Shown here piece by piece: positions 20,518 to 29,632 of a stretch of DNA of 29,632 nt (its first letter is position 1; every line of letters starts with the position of its first letter). Below the pieces are notes generated by a model. That model did not search any database and was not told the DNA's origin. It saw only the letters and a list, made by a program, of their open reading frames with translations. The stretch comes from Gnetum montanum. Taxonomy: Eukaryota; Streptophyta; Gnetopsida; Gnetales; Gnetaceae. The position numbers and the translations under genes are program-made. Where the stretch lies: assembly GCA_015680685.1 (NCBI GenBank), contig MNCI01006934.1, forward strand, positions 182,339 through 211,970, read 5' to 3'.

Positions 20518-20577
20518 TCAATGAGGCCTCATTGACATAGCCTCCTCAACTGGGCCTCGTTGATGAGGCCTCATCAA
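20518..20577. repeat. Paired 18-bp GGCC-centred palindromes in U3
   Basis: Two perfect 18-bp palindromes (20518-20535 and 20560-20577) share the core TGAGGCCTCA, with further half-sites GGGCCTCGT (about 20552) and AATGAGGCCC (about 20596). They lie 55-115 bases upstream of the TATA box. Confidence 0.85.
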
Positions 20578-20630
20578 TGCATCGTATCATGCATTAATGA
20601 GGCCCTATCATCACAGTGTTGGTTTTCGAC

Positions 20631-20638
20631 TATAAATA
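20631..20638 (+). promoter_or_regulatory. TATA box of element C 3' LTR
   Basis: TATAAATA, the counterpart of 10093-10100. Confidence 0.65.
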
Positions 20639-20810
20639 CGTGCCTACCCATAGAATTTATGGTGATTAGAGATTGTAGTTGTAGCAAAGCTCTTGCAGTT
20701 TTTCTAGTTGAAAGTTTAAATTTTCCTCCTAAGTGCTGGCAGTAGGAGTCATTGAGTGTACGAATCTTTATTTGAGCATTGTTGTACCTGAGCACAACAA
20801 TGTGTGTGAT

Positions 20811-20816
20811 AATAAA
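20811..20816 (+). terminator. Polyadenylation signal of element C
   Basis: AATAAA in the 3' LTR, the position expected to end the element's transcript. Confidence 0.5.
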
Positions 20817-21428
20817 GATGGACTTTCTAATAAACCTTACAGCATTATTTATAGATTAAATATTTTATCTATGCATTAAATGTTTTTAATTACTTGTTAA
20901 ATGTTTCCAATTATTTAATAAATATTTTTCAAAAATTAAGTTAATGAAGTAATTAACCAAGATAGATTACACACATAAGTATGACCACTTTGAGCATAAC
21001 ACATATTCACTCGATAATCTCAATAGTATTATTACTTGGTACACCTAGTTGCATAGTGCTTGGTTGCCCAGCAGTCGATATGTGGGTTCAGAACATGTAC
21101 AGAAAGTGGGATCAAATGCTTATGTTAGGATTAGTTAGACACTAATTAATTAGTTAATTTAAATTAGTTAATCCAATTACTTTTATCTCTCTTTGAACAC
21201 CAAATCATAAAATATAAAATGATAAGAATTAAATGGCTCAATTACATTTAACCATACCATTGTATATCACAAGTATAATTGGGAAGACAATGATTGACCT
21301 TAAGGTAAGATTAACTTCCTAGAACACTAGTGCACTAGAAATGATAAAGTCCACAAAATTTGACTGGATCACATGTGAGCACTTTATGATCCATATGGTT
21401 AGATGTAGGGGTACCTCACTACTCATCA

Positions 21429-21433
21429 AAAGT
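21429..21433. repeat. Element C target duplication, right (AAAGT)
   Basis: AAAGT follows the 3' LTR; AAATT precedes the 5' LTR. Confidence 0.5.
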
Positions 21434-23625
21434 CAAAAAGCAAAAGTCAAAGATCAAAAGAAGACAATGCAAGAACAAAGCTCACGTGAATACACATTAG
21501 ATTTTTTGTGACATAGGAAAAATGTCTAGTATTTTTTAATTGATTTATTATCCCATGTAGGAGAAAATAGGAAATTCCATTTATGTTCATTTTTATAAAA
21601 GATTTGTGGTTAGATGTATTATACCCATTTTTTTAGTTCACTAGTAATCAAGACTAAGTCTAGTTTCAACATCATCTTGTCAAAGTTCAAGCACCAAAAT
21701 TGCCTAAAAGAAACATCACAAGACATATTTCCAACCTCTAAAGGCCTCCAGGGATCATTCCAATCCATAACCTAGCATATGAGAATCAATTTTGATGACC
21801 TTGGAACATTCAAAGATGAAAAGTTTTCCAAGTGTTTTAGGTAATATTAATGCTACATCAATGTCATCCTTGGATCATTAAGCTAGCATCACCTATGCCA
21901 AAATTACTTCCCAACCCTAGTTTTATTTCTACATGGTCCCAAACAACTCCTCTATAATATTCTCATTATGGTAGATACCAAATATCAAAATTTTGGAGAG
22001 TTCACCCTAGGAATCAAAAAATGCAAAATATTTCTAAGTATGGATGATACCATGTTAGCTCAAGTATCATCATCCTTACCTTAATTACATCTCTTACTTG
22101 TAAAAACTAGCATCTCAACTTTAATTTCGGCCTCTTAGGTTCTTTGGTGACTAGTTGACATCAATTGCAAGGCATCAAAAGGTAAATTTAACACATTTTA
22201 AGGTAATTCAAAAGGTTAGGATGGAATTTTTAACTATGTGTTGTTGGATTAGCATCACCTTAGCTATGACAACATCGAGCATGATCACTAGGTTTAACAT
22301 TCACCAAGTCTATGAGCTCCTTTGTGTCTATAAGTATTATCATGATATAATTCAACATTAGTTTGGAAGTTAGAAAGAGTTATCAAGGCTTGCAATGTAG
22401 CATGAAAAATGCATGGAAATTGTTCTAACTCCTTGGGTGAGGCTAATGCTGATGTTAGTGCCAGTGTTAGCATCAACATCATCACTTGCGTGACATGCAT
22501 CATCTAGTTTTCAAGTAAAAGTTGCCAAAAAAAACTTTAACTTAACTCCTCTTAACTTTCAGGTTGAATTTGGGAACCCTAGGTCTATAAATATGCAAAA
22601 AAAAAACTAAAATTAGAGGCTAGCTTCTTAAGATCTAGATCCCTCTTTTAAATTTCAAGAGGCAAAGAGTAGCAAGACCTATCTTCATAGCATCTCCCAC
22701 ATGTTGCATAATTACCACAAGTGCTCTTTACAATCTACAAGTTTATCTTGATGCCTAAGTCTTCTACATCCTAAGCATTGATGTATACACTAGTGTCAAC
22801 ATCAGTTTGGCTATTCTAGCATCACAATCCCAAAGTTAGAATGTTTTGGTGTGAGGGTGACTATTTTGAAGTTAAAATTTTTTTAACTTCAGCATCACTT
22901 ATGAAACACTTAGCTAAAATTGCCCATATTCATCATGTAAAGGTTCAATTGTAGCACTAAAACCTCCATTTTCCTCATAAATTGAGCTTTTATTATCCCA
23001 GAGCTTTGGCTTTGCATAGGAGGTAAACACTATTTATCCATCTAATTAAGCATTTTTACTATTTGGAAAAGGAATTGAGACCCTCTTCCACATATCAAGT
23101 TCTCCATTTTTATCATTTTTATACTCTTTTGTTTACTTTTCCATAGTTAGAGTTTGTTTCATATTGTTAAATAATTCATTTTTATACTTAGTTTTTATTT
23201 ACATCGACTAGGATAATCAAGTTATTACTTAGACTCATCATTTTTCATCATACCCTTACCATTCCTAGTTCATGGGTGGTAGGCTAAGCTCACAATAAAT
23301 TAGACATTTATGCCCATTTCTATCATAATTGATTGCTTATTAAATGATATACCATATTGAAGACCATTTGTAACTGCAAGTTAGGTATTTTATACTTAAT
23401 TTGTGCAAGTGTTCTTTTAATGTTAGGAAAGAATAATTTTGAAACAACATTTTTGATGTTAGAAGGAGGGCTTGTAGGTTTTCTAGTATATTAAAATTTT
23501 TGACAAGTAGCCTTTAGGTCCTTTCCAACACTTAGAATTTTTCACATTTTATTTCTTTACTTAAGTTTTATATTCTTGATTGCACTTGATCTTTTTTTTA
23601 ACTATGTAGAAGATACTCATTAACA
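21434..23625 (+). other. Possible LTR and leader of element B
   Basis: No coding sequence. A TATAAATA box (22586-22593) is followed by A-rich then mixed sequence, and variants of TAGCATCACC recur upstream and downstream of it (about 21882, 22248, 22815, 22885). Its position, upstream of element B gag and on the same strand, suggests a 5' LTR and untranslated leader. I could not find LTR ends, a primer-binding site or a second copy, so this is inference. Confidence 0.35.
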
Positions 23626-25925
23626 TCATGTATGGACAAGGTTCTAACTCCTCTCATAGCTTTCAAATTTGTATACTAATGGAGATCAAGAAGAGATAGG
23701 TTCTCATGAAACTCATGAACCAACATGATTACAAGATGGCATGCACGAAGAGAGAACTTAGCCTAGCTCTTTTTGAAGATGAGCTAAGAGAGATGACAAA
23801 CTAAAAAATAACTAATGACCTAGAACTATTCTTGTCCAACCCTAATTATCCCATTAAGCTAGATTAGTTTGAGCTAATGATTTTAGTAGATACTTAGCTA
23901 TCAAGGATGAGATTAATAAATTGATTAGTGTAGTGATTCAACAAGGACAGATGATGGGGGATCATCTCATTGGAGATTCCAATATCAACTTTTACAATAG
24001 GAACTATTCATTTCAAGATCAATATAGCAAGTATGAAGGTACTAGCATTCATGTTGACGATAAAGAAGAAAACCTTCACACCTCACTATTCACATATCCT
24101 TTTCCTCCACATACCATATATTCATAGAGTCCAATTTTATAGCAAGTCAACCCCATTAAATCCACTAATTCATTTTTCATGCATGTTCCTTAGACTATTA
24201 ACCCTATTACATCCATGTCCGCTACTTTGACTATCATTGCTCCACCAATAGTTAGCTTCTTACCTACTTATAGCCTATTTTCAAACATGTCAACTATGAA
24301 TCCTTTTTTGAACATCTTCCAATCATCCCTAACATCATAAGTTTAATAGCCATAAATTTCACTATCATTTCTCCAGCCTTCCCACCCTATGCCTTTATAT
24401 AATGTTTCATAGTTTGTCTTCATGCCCACTGTTGTTGCTTCTCAACCAAATTTTCCTATTCATAGCCCCATTTTTAGCAATACTATTATGCCATCTATCT
24501 CTAGGATCTCTTCTGAAGTGATATTGTTGTTTTAAGATCTCTCTTCTAGGTTGTAACTTAACAAGGATCAAATGCAAAAGTTCACTACATTACATGGGAG
24601 CAATCTTGCTATTTCTATTGTTAATCTTCTTATTGAACCCACCTATCCAAGTTCCTAAGGGGGTTTACCTATCAAATTTTACTAGGTATAATTGGGATTT
24701 TGATGCCACAACTCATGTCATCACTTTTTACAATGAGTACATGCTATTGGCCAACTATCCCCATAATATCCTCAAAAGCTTTTCCAATTCTTTAATTTAA
24801 AATTCACTTAAATGATCTAGGGTCCTTTCTCATGGGTTTATTACCTCCTTGGAGTAGCTCTTAATAACCTTCATAGAAAGGTTTAAATACAACATTATTA
24901 GGGATAGTGCTTTGCAAAAAGCTATTGAACATAAAGCATGCACTCATTGAATCCATTTATAAGTTCATCTCTTAATGAAATTTTGTAATAATGGAGCTCT
25001 TTCACTCATTTCTTGATGATTAACTATAATATATTTTTGAGGGAGTAGTCAATGACCACATTAGAGGCAAGTTGATCTACCCTAGGTCGCTTAGCCTTCA
25101 TGATGTCATCACTTCAGACCAAATGCATTAAGGAGGTGGCCATCCAAAGTAATCATACTAAATGAATAAAATTCTGCAACAAAACCAACAAGGTAGCTAA
25201 AGAAAAGACCTTATAGAATGGAAGATAAATATTAGCTTTAGTGAATCAAACTTTACTAGCATCCTCATCCATTGGCAATAATGTTGGACAAAATTCATTA
25301 AATGCGAGCTATCAAAGGAGACAAACTAAGGATTAATTCAAATATTTTAAGTTTTTGATGACCTACACTCATATCTACAATATGCTATTGAGAGATAGGC
25401 ACATAATCCTAAAATAGGTCTTGGAGTAATCATACGCTATATTTTGACAATTAGAGACTCTAGACATAAATCCTTCCAATGTGTAGAAGGAGATTCACTA
25501 GTCCCAAGGTGGTATGCTCTTAACAAGTTTTTCTAATACCATGAGGCTATAGGTCATGACATAGATGACTATAATACACTTAAAAACAAAATTTAGAATT
25601 TTTTTTGAAAAGGGAAAATAGTCTTCAACACACACGAATTTAAATTTATAATTAAGATATGTAGATCTTTGAAGATCCCTTGAGTTCCCATTCAAGGGGA
25701 GTATATGCATTATGCCTTAAACCCAAAGGCAATTATTCCAAAATCCTATCCTTTATGCATATGGATCCCTATCAAACCAATCCTTCCCAAGTGTCCTCAC
25801 AAACTAATCCTCCTAAATCTAGGAAATATTTTATCATTAATATTCCTATAAATAGTTCTTTAGCTATGGCTGCCCAAGGTACGAAAAGCTTTGTTTATCA
25901 TAGATCTCATACCATACTATGACAT
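23626..25925 (+). pseudogene. Element B gag
   Basis: The N-terminal part (23626-24130) is polar and broken by stops. The capsid-type domain begins near 24650 with VPKGVYLSNFTRYNWDFD and continues with HVITFYNEYMLLANYPHNIL. After stops it ends in FITSLE-LLITFIERFKYNI (about 24836-24892), the W--L---F--RF type signature of plant gag with Trp lost. Further on, YHEAIGHDIDDYNTLKNKI at about 25540-25596 matches the C--H---GH----C--LK--IE--I--G motif closing Tat-type gag. The second zinc-binding Cys is now Tyr, and the first is lost to a stop. A Gln/Asn/Pro/Ser-rich linker (25740-25920) follows. Confidence 0.65.
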
Positions 25926-26259
25926 TTCTTATATACTTAAAATCCCATGAATTCTGATCCTCCATCACCACTAAGGAGTAGTTTTTCTTTGAATACTCAA
26001 TCTTACCTAATTTATTTTTCCATTTTTTTATCTTATGTAGTACCTCCTTCATTGCACCTAGTATTTTCATCCACCTTACAAAAACCATCATTACCTCCTA
26101 CTCACACATCTTTAATTCATATTCTTATCCAAATGAAAAAGGAAGTAGTTTCTAACAAGGGAAAAGGAAAAGATTAATTCAACAAGAAATATTTCCCAAA
26201 GTGAAAAAGGAAGGTGGCATTCCAAGTGTCTCAAAATACATCTATGCTTACTCTAGTAG

Positions 26260-26630
26260 TTACTTCAACTACTCCATTAGTAACTATCTCTCCAACACCT
26301 ATCACTAAGGATGCAACCTCTAGGGTTGAAGCTTTACCTTAAATAGCAATAGTAATGATATTGAAGGGAACACATCTCTCACTTTATAATCTTATCTCAA
26401 CTTTTGAGAATTATCATTTGGCATTGGAAGAGCTCTTGAAGTTCATCACCATTCTAGCAAACATCTAGCCCTATATATAAGCGATTACATCGGTGTTTAA
26501 TGTTTTAGAATAGGAGGAAAAATACTTGGTGTTCAAAAGGGAGAACATCAAAATCCATTTTGTTATGAGTTCCATATACTAGCCTTCCATCTACATTACA
26601 ATACGAATTAGGAACAACATGACACTATTG
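26260..26630 (+). pseudogene. Element B gag-protease linker, truncated
   Basis: Reads LYNLISTFENYHLALEELLKFI, the counterpart of FDLISTSKEHHLMLEDILKSI in element A (2017-2085), then VFKRENIKIHF against VFKEKIIKIHL (2161-2193). Homology ends at about 26630, before the protease Asp. It has several stops. Confidence 0.6.
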
Positions 26631-28004
26631 TTGGCGACCATTTGGGATGTGACCGCCAATGAGTGTCCTCAAACAGGATTTAGGAGCCTGCTAGTCTTTG
26701 GCAACACCAAGGCCCAGATACCTCCAAATAAACTTAGTAGTTAATGTGAGTATGTATGTGTGCTATTGCGGCGTGCGGTTGTGAGAAATGTAACGATTGC
26801 GTTGTGTGTAAACTACAAATGACTTACTTTAAAGAGATTCAGCCAACTTTGCCAAATACTGTGAGTTGTTGAAAATTTCCTATTTTGTTCAACTACCTAG
26901 TCTATGTGGTACTTATAATACCTACTTGTAACAAATAAGATTTTGCAAAAACATTTGAGCACAACTCCGCAATCTACTCCTAATTTTCCCCAGAGAAAGA
27001 GATAGTTCCACAAGAAAACTAGAAATAGAGCAAGATTCGATGGAAATAGACAGAAAAGAAAAGAAAGAAGATTTGTGTGGACCTCAAATATTTCAACAAG
27101 GTAAAATGACACGAGTAAACACTTCGCAATAAAGCTATCCCAAATTCAATATCTACGAATTGTTCAAACTTCCAAGGCTCAAACAAGCAATATCTTCAAG
27201 ACAATCCTACTATGCTACCAAAAATTGCTGCGTAAACTACCACGTACGAGACTCCATTTTGACTAGATAATAGATGTCAACGATTGCATTCAAACAGAAC
27301 CTTTAAAAGACTTGACAATTTCTGATTGAAATACCACGGGAATTCACTTTAAAGATAAAAAGAAGCTATTCTGGTCCCATCAAAATACCAAAGATTTTCT
27401 GAACCCTCTCGACTACTGAATTGTTCAACGGCGTGACTACAAACAGAGGCTCTCTTACAACAATCCCAATAGCAGTTCCCACACGTTGCACAATAACGAA
27501 ATTTACTACTAAAATGCTCTTAAGGCTTTTAAACACAAGCGCTTCTATGGCAAAATTTTAATAGAAATTTCTATCGAGCAACAAGAACAGTAAGAGCAAT
27601 CTAAAAATCCCAAAATTACTTGCCAAGGATGATACTATCTAAACCACTAGCTAAACAATTTAAACAAAACAAAAAATAAAATACATAACTCACAGGACCA
27701 TGACAAAGAGGCTGAAATCTTTACTCTAGCAAGCCATCTTACAAGCAATCGTTCACAATTTCTTCTTTACAAAGCTCTTCTCAAGACCCCAAGTGTGTCT
27801 CCAAGTGAGAACCCAAGTGTGATCCCAATATCTTCTCAAAATTGTGATGTATGAGACCTCCCAAAAGTCCTCCTCTTCTTCAAAAAAATTGAGATTCAAA
27901 TTGAGATTCCAATTTCCTCCCCTTTTTCCCTTTTTCTCCTTGACCCCTGAAGCCTTTTTATAAGGTTCAAAGGTAGGTAGGGAAGTTANTAGGAAGTTAT
28001 ACAT
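26631..28004 (-). other. LTR- or promoter-like block, minus orientation
   Basis: This block has no convincing ORF and far more CpG than the elements to its left. On the minus strand a TATA-like CCTTATAAAAAGGC lies at about 27952-27965, followed by purine-rich leader sequence and, about 250 bases on, GAGTAAAGATTTCAGCC. That layout is typical of retrotransposon LTRs or of a plant promoter and 5' leader. At its left end is an inverted repeat TTGGCG (26631-26636) / CGCCAA (26654-26659), exactly where element B breaks off. I could not define LTR ends. The base at 27989 is ambiguous (n). Confidence 0.4.
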
Positions 28005-28285
28005 AGAATTAGGAGAAATTTATGCTAACATTAATATTTATATTAAATGTAATGTGATATTACAAATAAATACTTTAAATATTTTAACATCAATATTGAA
28101 AATATTTTTATGGGTAGTAACTTATATATAATAATGTTTTAAAATAATATTTCATGACTTGGGATAATTAAAGGCAAGTTTTCTAAACCAGGACTTCACG
28201 CTATAGGTACTTCATTAATGGTTATTATATCTATATGTATGTATATATGTTGATTAATTTGTTAGATATTTTAACCACCCGATGC
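28005..28285. other. AT-rich intergenic stretch
   Basis: Strongly AT-rich with ATATT and TATAT runs; no feature seen. Confidence 0.5.
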
Positions 28286-28517
28286 TTAAGTTATAAACAA
28301 GTGGTAGTAATAAAATAATTTTACATACATCTTGGTGAAAGTGGTAGAGTTAATGAATGGGTTAAAATAATTCTTCTTTGTCTTCCCTGGTAAATCGCGT
28401 GGATAATCGGCAACAGTTCCAAAACAGCAGGCATAATCGGCTGGTTTGTTTTCTCCTTTCTCTGCACAAAACCTATAAGAACCGACAAATGTTCTACCCA
28501 AGATCCAAAGTGCTGTA

Positions 28518-28622
28518 TCAACCAAAATCGTATGTTTGAACTACCACCCCACAATAAGGCCGTGCAAAATCGTAACCAACTGCCACTGCGGGAGGAGGTT
28601 CTGCAACTATATCTGGCTCCAT
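28518..28622 (-). CDS. Possible first exon or short ORF, unrecognised
   Basis: An ATG at 28622 in a good plant context (ATAATGGAG) opens a 34-codon frame beginning MEPDIVAEPPPAVAVGYDF and ending at a TGA (28518-28520). Upstream on the minus strand are a TATA-like TTTAAAATAG (28692-28701) and a pyrimidine/A-rich leader, so promoter, leader and start are plausibly arranged. Candidate GT splice donors occur just before the stop. Another open frame, with ALWILGRTFVGSYRF and ADYPRDLPGKTKK, overlaps and continues to 28286 but has no ATG. CpG content is high, as in low-copy DNA. I recognise no family. It may be a real exon 1 whose continuation lies across an intron, or chance. Confidence 0.25.
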   Translation of the reverse strand: MEPDIVAEPPPAVAVGYDFARPYCGVVVQTYDFG

Positions 28623-28691
28623 TATCGTGTGGTGTGATGTTCAATTGCTGAAGGAGAAGGGTTTTTCTTGAAGAACAATGTGTTGAACATA

Positions 28692-28701
28692 CTATTTTAA
28701 A
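28692..28701 (-). promoter_or_regulatory. Candidate TATA-like element
   Basis: TTTAAAATAG on the minus strand, 70 bases upstream of the ATG at 28622. Confidence 0.25.
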
Positions 28702-28820
28702 CAGAGGGTTTCGGTTGCCAGAGATTTTCGTTTTACCCCCAAATTGGCTTAGGGCTTCATGCGTTTGTTAAATTTTTTCTGAATCGTCACTGCCATTGCC
28801 ATTGATTGTAGGACCAAGGG

Positions 28821-29222
28821 CTAATGTATTGTGGATCTGCGTCTAGTGAAACCGTAGGAACCTTTTGAGCCATTGTAGCCCGCACAATAGAAACCACTAC
28901 GGCCTGCAAAACTTAACATCAAAATCGGGGTTTCAACAAGGCGTGACTCCTTTCTCCATGTATTTTGTAGATGAGGGTTTTGATTTTTTTCACAAATAAT
29001 ATCCCTGCATTTATGGCAAAGATGTCTATCTGCGCCAAGATGAATGTCGCGTGGAAGTTTGTGTAGGGTTTCAGTGCACATTGGGATCGCCTCCAATTTT
29101 TTGCACTTGTTCTGAATTAGCATTTCAAGCAACATCAATGGTGGCGGTGTAGAGCAACGGCTGCGGCGGTGTTTGTTGGCTTGGCCGTGACCTTGCGATG
29201 GCCATGTATTTCCCAGGAACAC
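28821..29222 (-). other. Open minus-strand stretch, 133 codons, unrecognised
   Basis: This frame is stop-free but begins at GTG; its first ATG is about 28 codons in. It is basic and Cys/His-containing (HLCHKCRDIICEKNQ, then SGFYCAGYNGSKGSYGF near the C-terminus). The C--C---C spacing hints at metal binding but matches no family I know. In DNA of moderate GC content an open frame this long can arise by chance. It lies upstream of the ATG at 28622 on the same strand. Confidence 0.2.
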
Positions 29223-29262
29223 CGCGGTCTTCCTTTCCCTTCACTGATTGCTGCATAATCTT

Positions 29263-29505
29263 TCAAAACAACTGAGGCATTGCTGATTTTTGTTTAATTT
29301 CTGATTTGCAAGGAGTTTCAAATGTTATCTTAAGGATACGACCGAGTTTAACAATCGGGATCTGCAACTTAGTGCCTTCCATGTAAATAACATACTTCCT
29401 TCCTTGCTATAGTACTATCCTCTGATCTTTAATAAAGGAATAATCTTGCACTTTCATCTTGTACCCAAAAGGCTTCAACATCAAATTCTTTACCAGTGAA
29501 TCAAT
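29263..29505 (-). pseudogene. Unrecognised minus-strand coding remnant
   Basis: About 80 codons with protein-like composition, broken by one in-frame TAG: DSLVKNLMLKPFGYKMKVQD, then the stop, then GRKYVIYMEGTKLQIPIVKL and on to a TGA at 29263. The alternating hydrophobic pattern of the second half would suit beta strands. No start codon is evident and the frame is interrupted upstream near 29510. The remaining sequence to 29632 shows nothing I can assign. Confidence 0.3.
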
Positions 29506-29632
29506 CTTCTAAAAACACCCATCAACCCTCAACACTAAAGCTGTAATTTACTTGTAAATTTACAACCATAGATTCCTCCAATTTTGAATAAAATATTTCA
29601 ACTGTTCCATGGAATGGCCAAATGTGCCAACA

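Larger units (their letters stand above)
9987..21428 (+). mobile_element. Element C: full-length Athila-like Ty3/gypsy retrotransposon
   Basis: Two LTRs (9987-10861 and 20491-21428) in direct orientation enclose a primer-binding site, gag, protease, reverse transcriptase, a truncated RNase H, integrase, an extra ORF in the env position and a polypurine tract. Domain order PROT-RT-RH-IN makes it Ty3/gypsy. The tRNA-Asp-type primer site, the LDGYSGYNQI and FMDDFS RT motifs, and an ORF downstream of IN point to the Athila lineage. Flanking 5-mers AAATT (9982-9986) and AAAGT (21429-21433) are a probable target duplication with one mismatch. LTR identity is about 80-85% by eye, mostly transitions, so the insertion is old. 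Every ORF is broken. Confidence 0.9.
20491..21428 (+). repeat. Element C 3' LTR
   Basis: 938 bp, starting TAATGAGT (the TG has become TA) and ending ACTCATCA. TATAAATA is at 20631-20638 and AATAAA at 20811-20816. It retains U3 palindromes TCAATGAGGCCTCATTGA (20518-20535) and TTGATGAGGCCTCATCAA (20560-20577) that are eroded in the 5' copy. Confidence 0.9.
23626..26630 (+). mobile_element. Element B: 3'-truncated Tat-like Ty3/gypsy element
   Basis: This plus-strand remnant covers gag (23626 to about 25920), the gag-protease linker and the first part of the region before the protease active site. At about 26340-26630 it aligns with 1990-2250 of element A and then breaks off abruptly near 26630, just before the protease active site. 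No pol or 3' LTR follows. Confidence 0.65.

Noticed and set aside
1814-26630. Elements A and B as two halves of one element split by the insertion of C
   Set aside because: Both contain the same gag-protease linker (about 1990-2250 and 26340-26630), and the order is wrong for one element: the pol part (A) lies upstream of the gag part (B).
26631-28004. Simple solo-LTR insertion into element B
   Set aside because: Element B sequence does not resume on the far side and no LTR termini or target duplication could be found.
27753-28004. 83-codon minus-strand reading across the ambiguous base
   Set aside because: Contains the unresolved base at 27989 and overlaps the TATA-like and leader region; composition looks like purine-rich leader rather than protein.

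Overview
This window looks like nuclear DNA from a seed plant with a large, slowly purged, repeat-rich genome; a gymnosperm is a good guess but is not proven. Tat- and Athila-type Ty3/gypsy elements, which are plant lineages, make up most of it. All are heavily decayed by point substitution, and the two LTRs of the one full-length element agree at only about 80-85% by eye. There is no bacterial-style gene organisation, and I could not support any intact protein-coding gene.

Layout. (1) 1-1240 is flanking DNA that still contains CpG; it holds a probable minus-strand cytochrome P450 N-terminal fragment (about 316-450). (2) 1690-4510 is element A, a plus-strand Tat-like remnant: protease, then a non-coding spacer with a 36-bp tandem repeat in place of reverse transcriptase, then an RNase H with all four acidic residues, then the start of an integrase. 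(3) 4836-5635 is an 800-bp minus-oriented solo LTR with a perfect 5-bp target duplication. (4) 5641-9986 is old intergenic DNA: an unrecognised minus-strand coding remnant, a minus-strand U2 snRNA pseudogene with traces of its promoter, a Lys/Glu-rich minus-strand remnant, and two inverted copies of a tRNA-like SINE candidate.

(5) 9987-21428 is element C, a complete but dead Athila-like retrotransposon of about 11.4 kb. In order it has: 5' LTR, decayed tRNA-Asp primer site, gag, protease-reverse transcriptase, truncated RNase H, integrase, a T-rich spacer, a long extra ORF in the env position, polypurine tract and 3' LTR. (6) 21429-26630 contains a possible LTR-type promoter region and element B, another Tat-like copy covering gag to the start of protease. 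B overlaps A in the gag-protease linker, so A and B are separate copies of related elements.

(7) 26631-28004 is a CpG-containing, LTR- or promoter-like block on the minus strand with one ambiguous base. (8) 28286-29505 is CpG-retaining, apparently low-copy DNA with weak minus-strand exon-like segments that I do not recognise.

How it fits together: the elements encode the usual copy-and-paste cycle (gag particle, protease maturation, tRNA-primed reverse transcription, integration), but every copy is broken. Decay is dominated by C-to-T and G-to-A changes, with reading frames kept over 1-2 kb. This points to methylation-driven ageing rather than rapid deletion. The most unusual items are the env-position ORF of element C, the U2 pseudogene with promoter traces, the palindromic minisatellite inside element A, and the inverted SINE-like pair.
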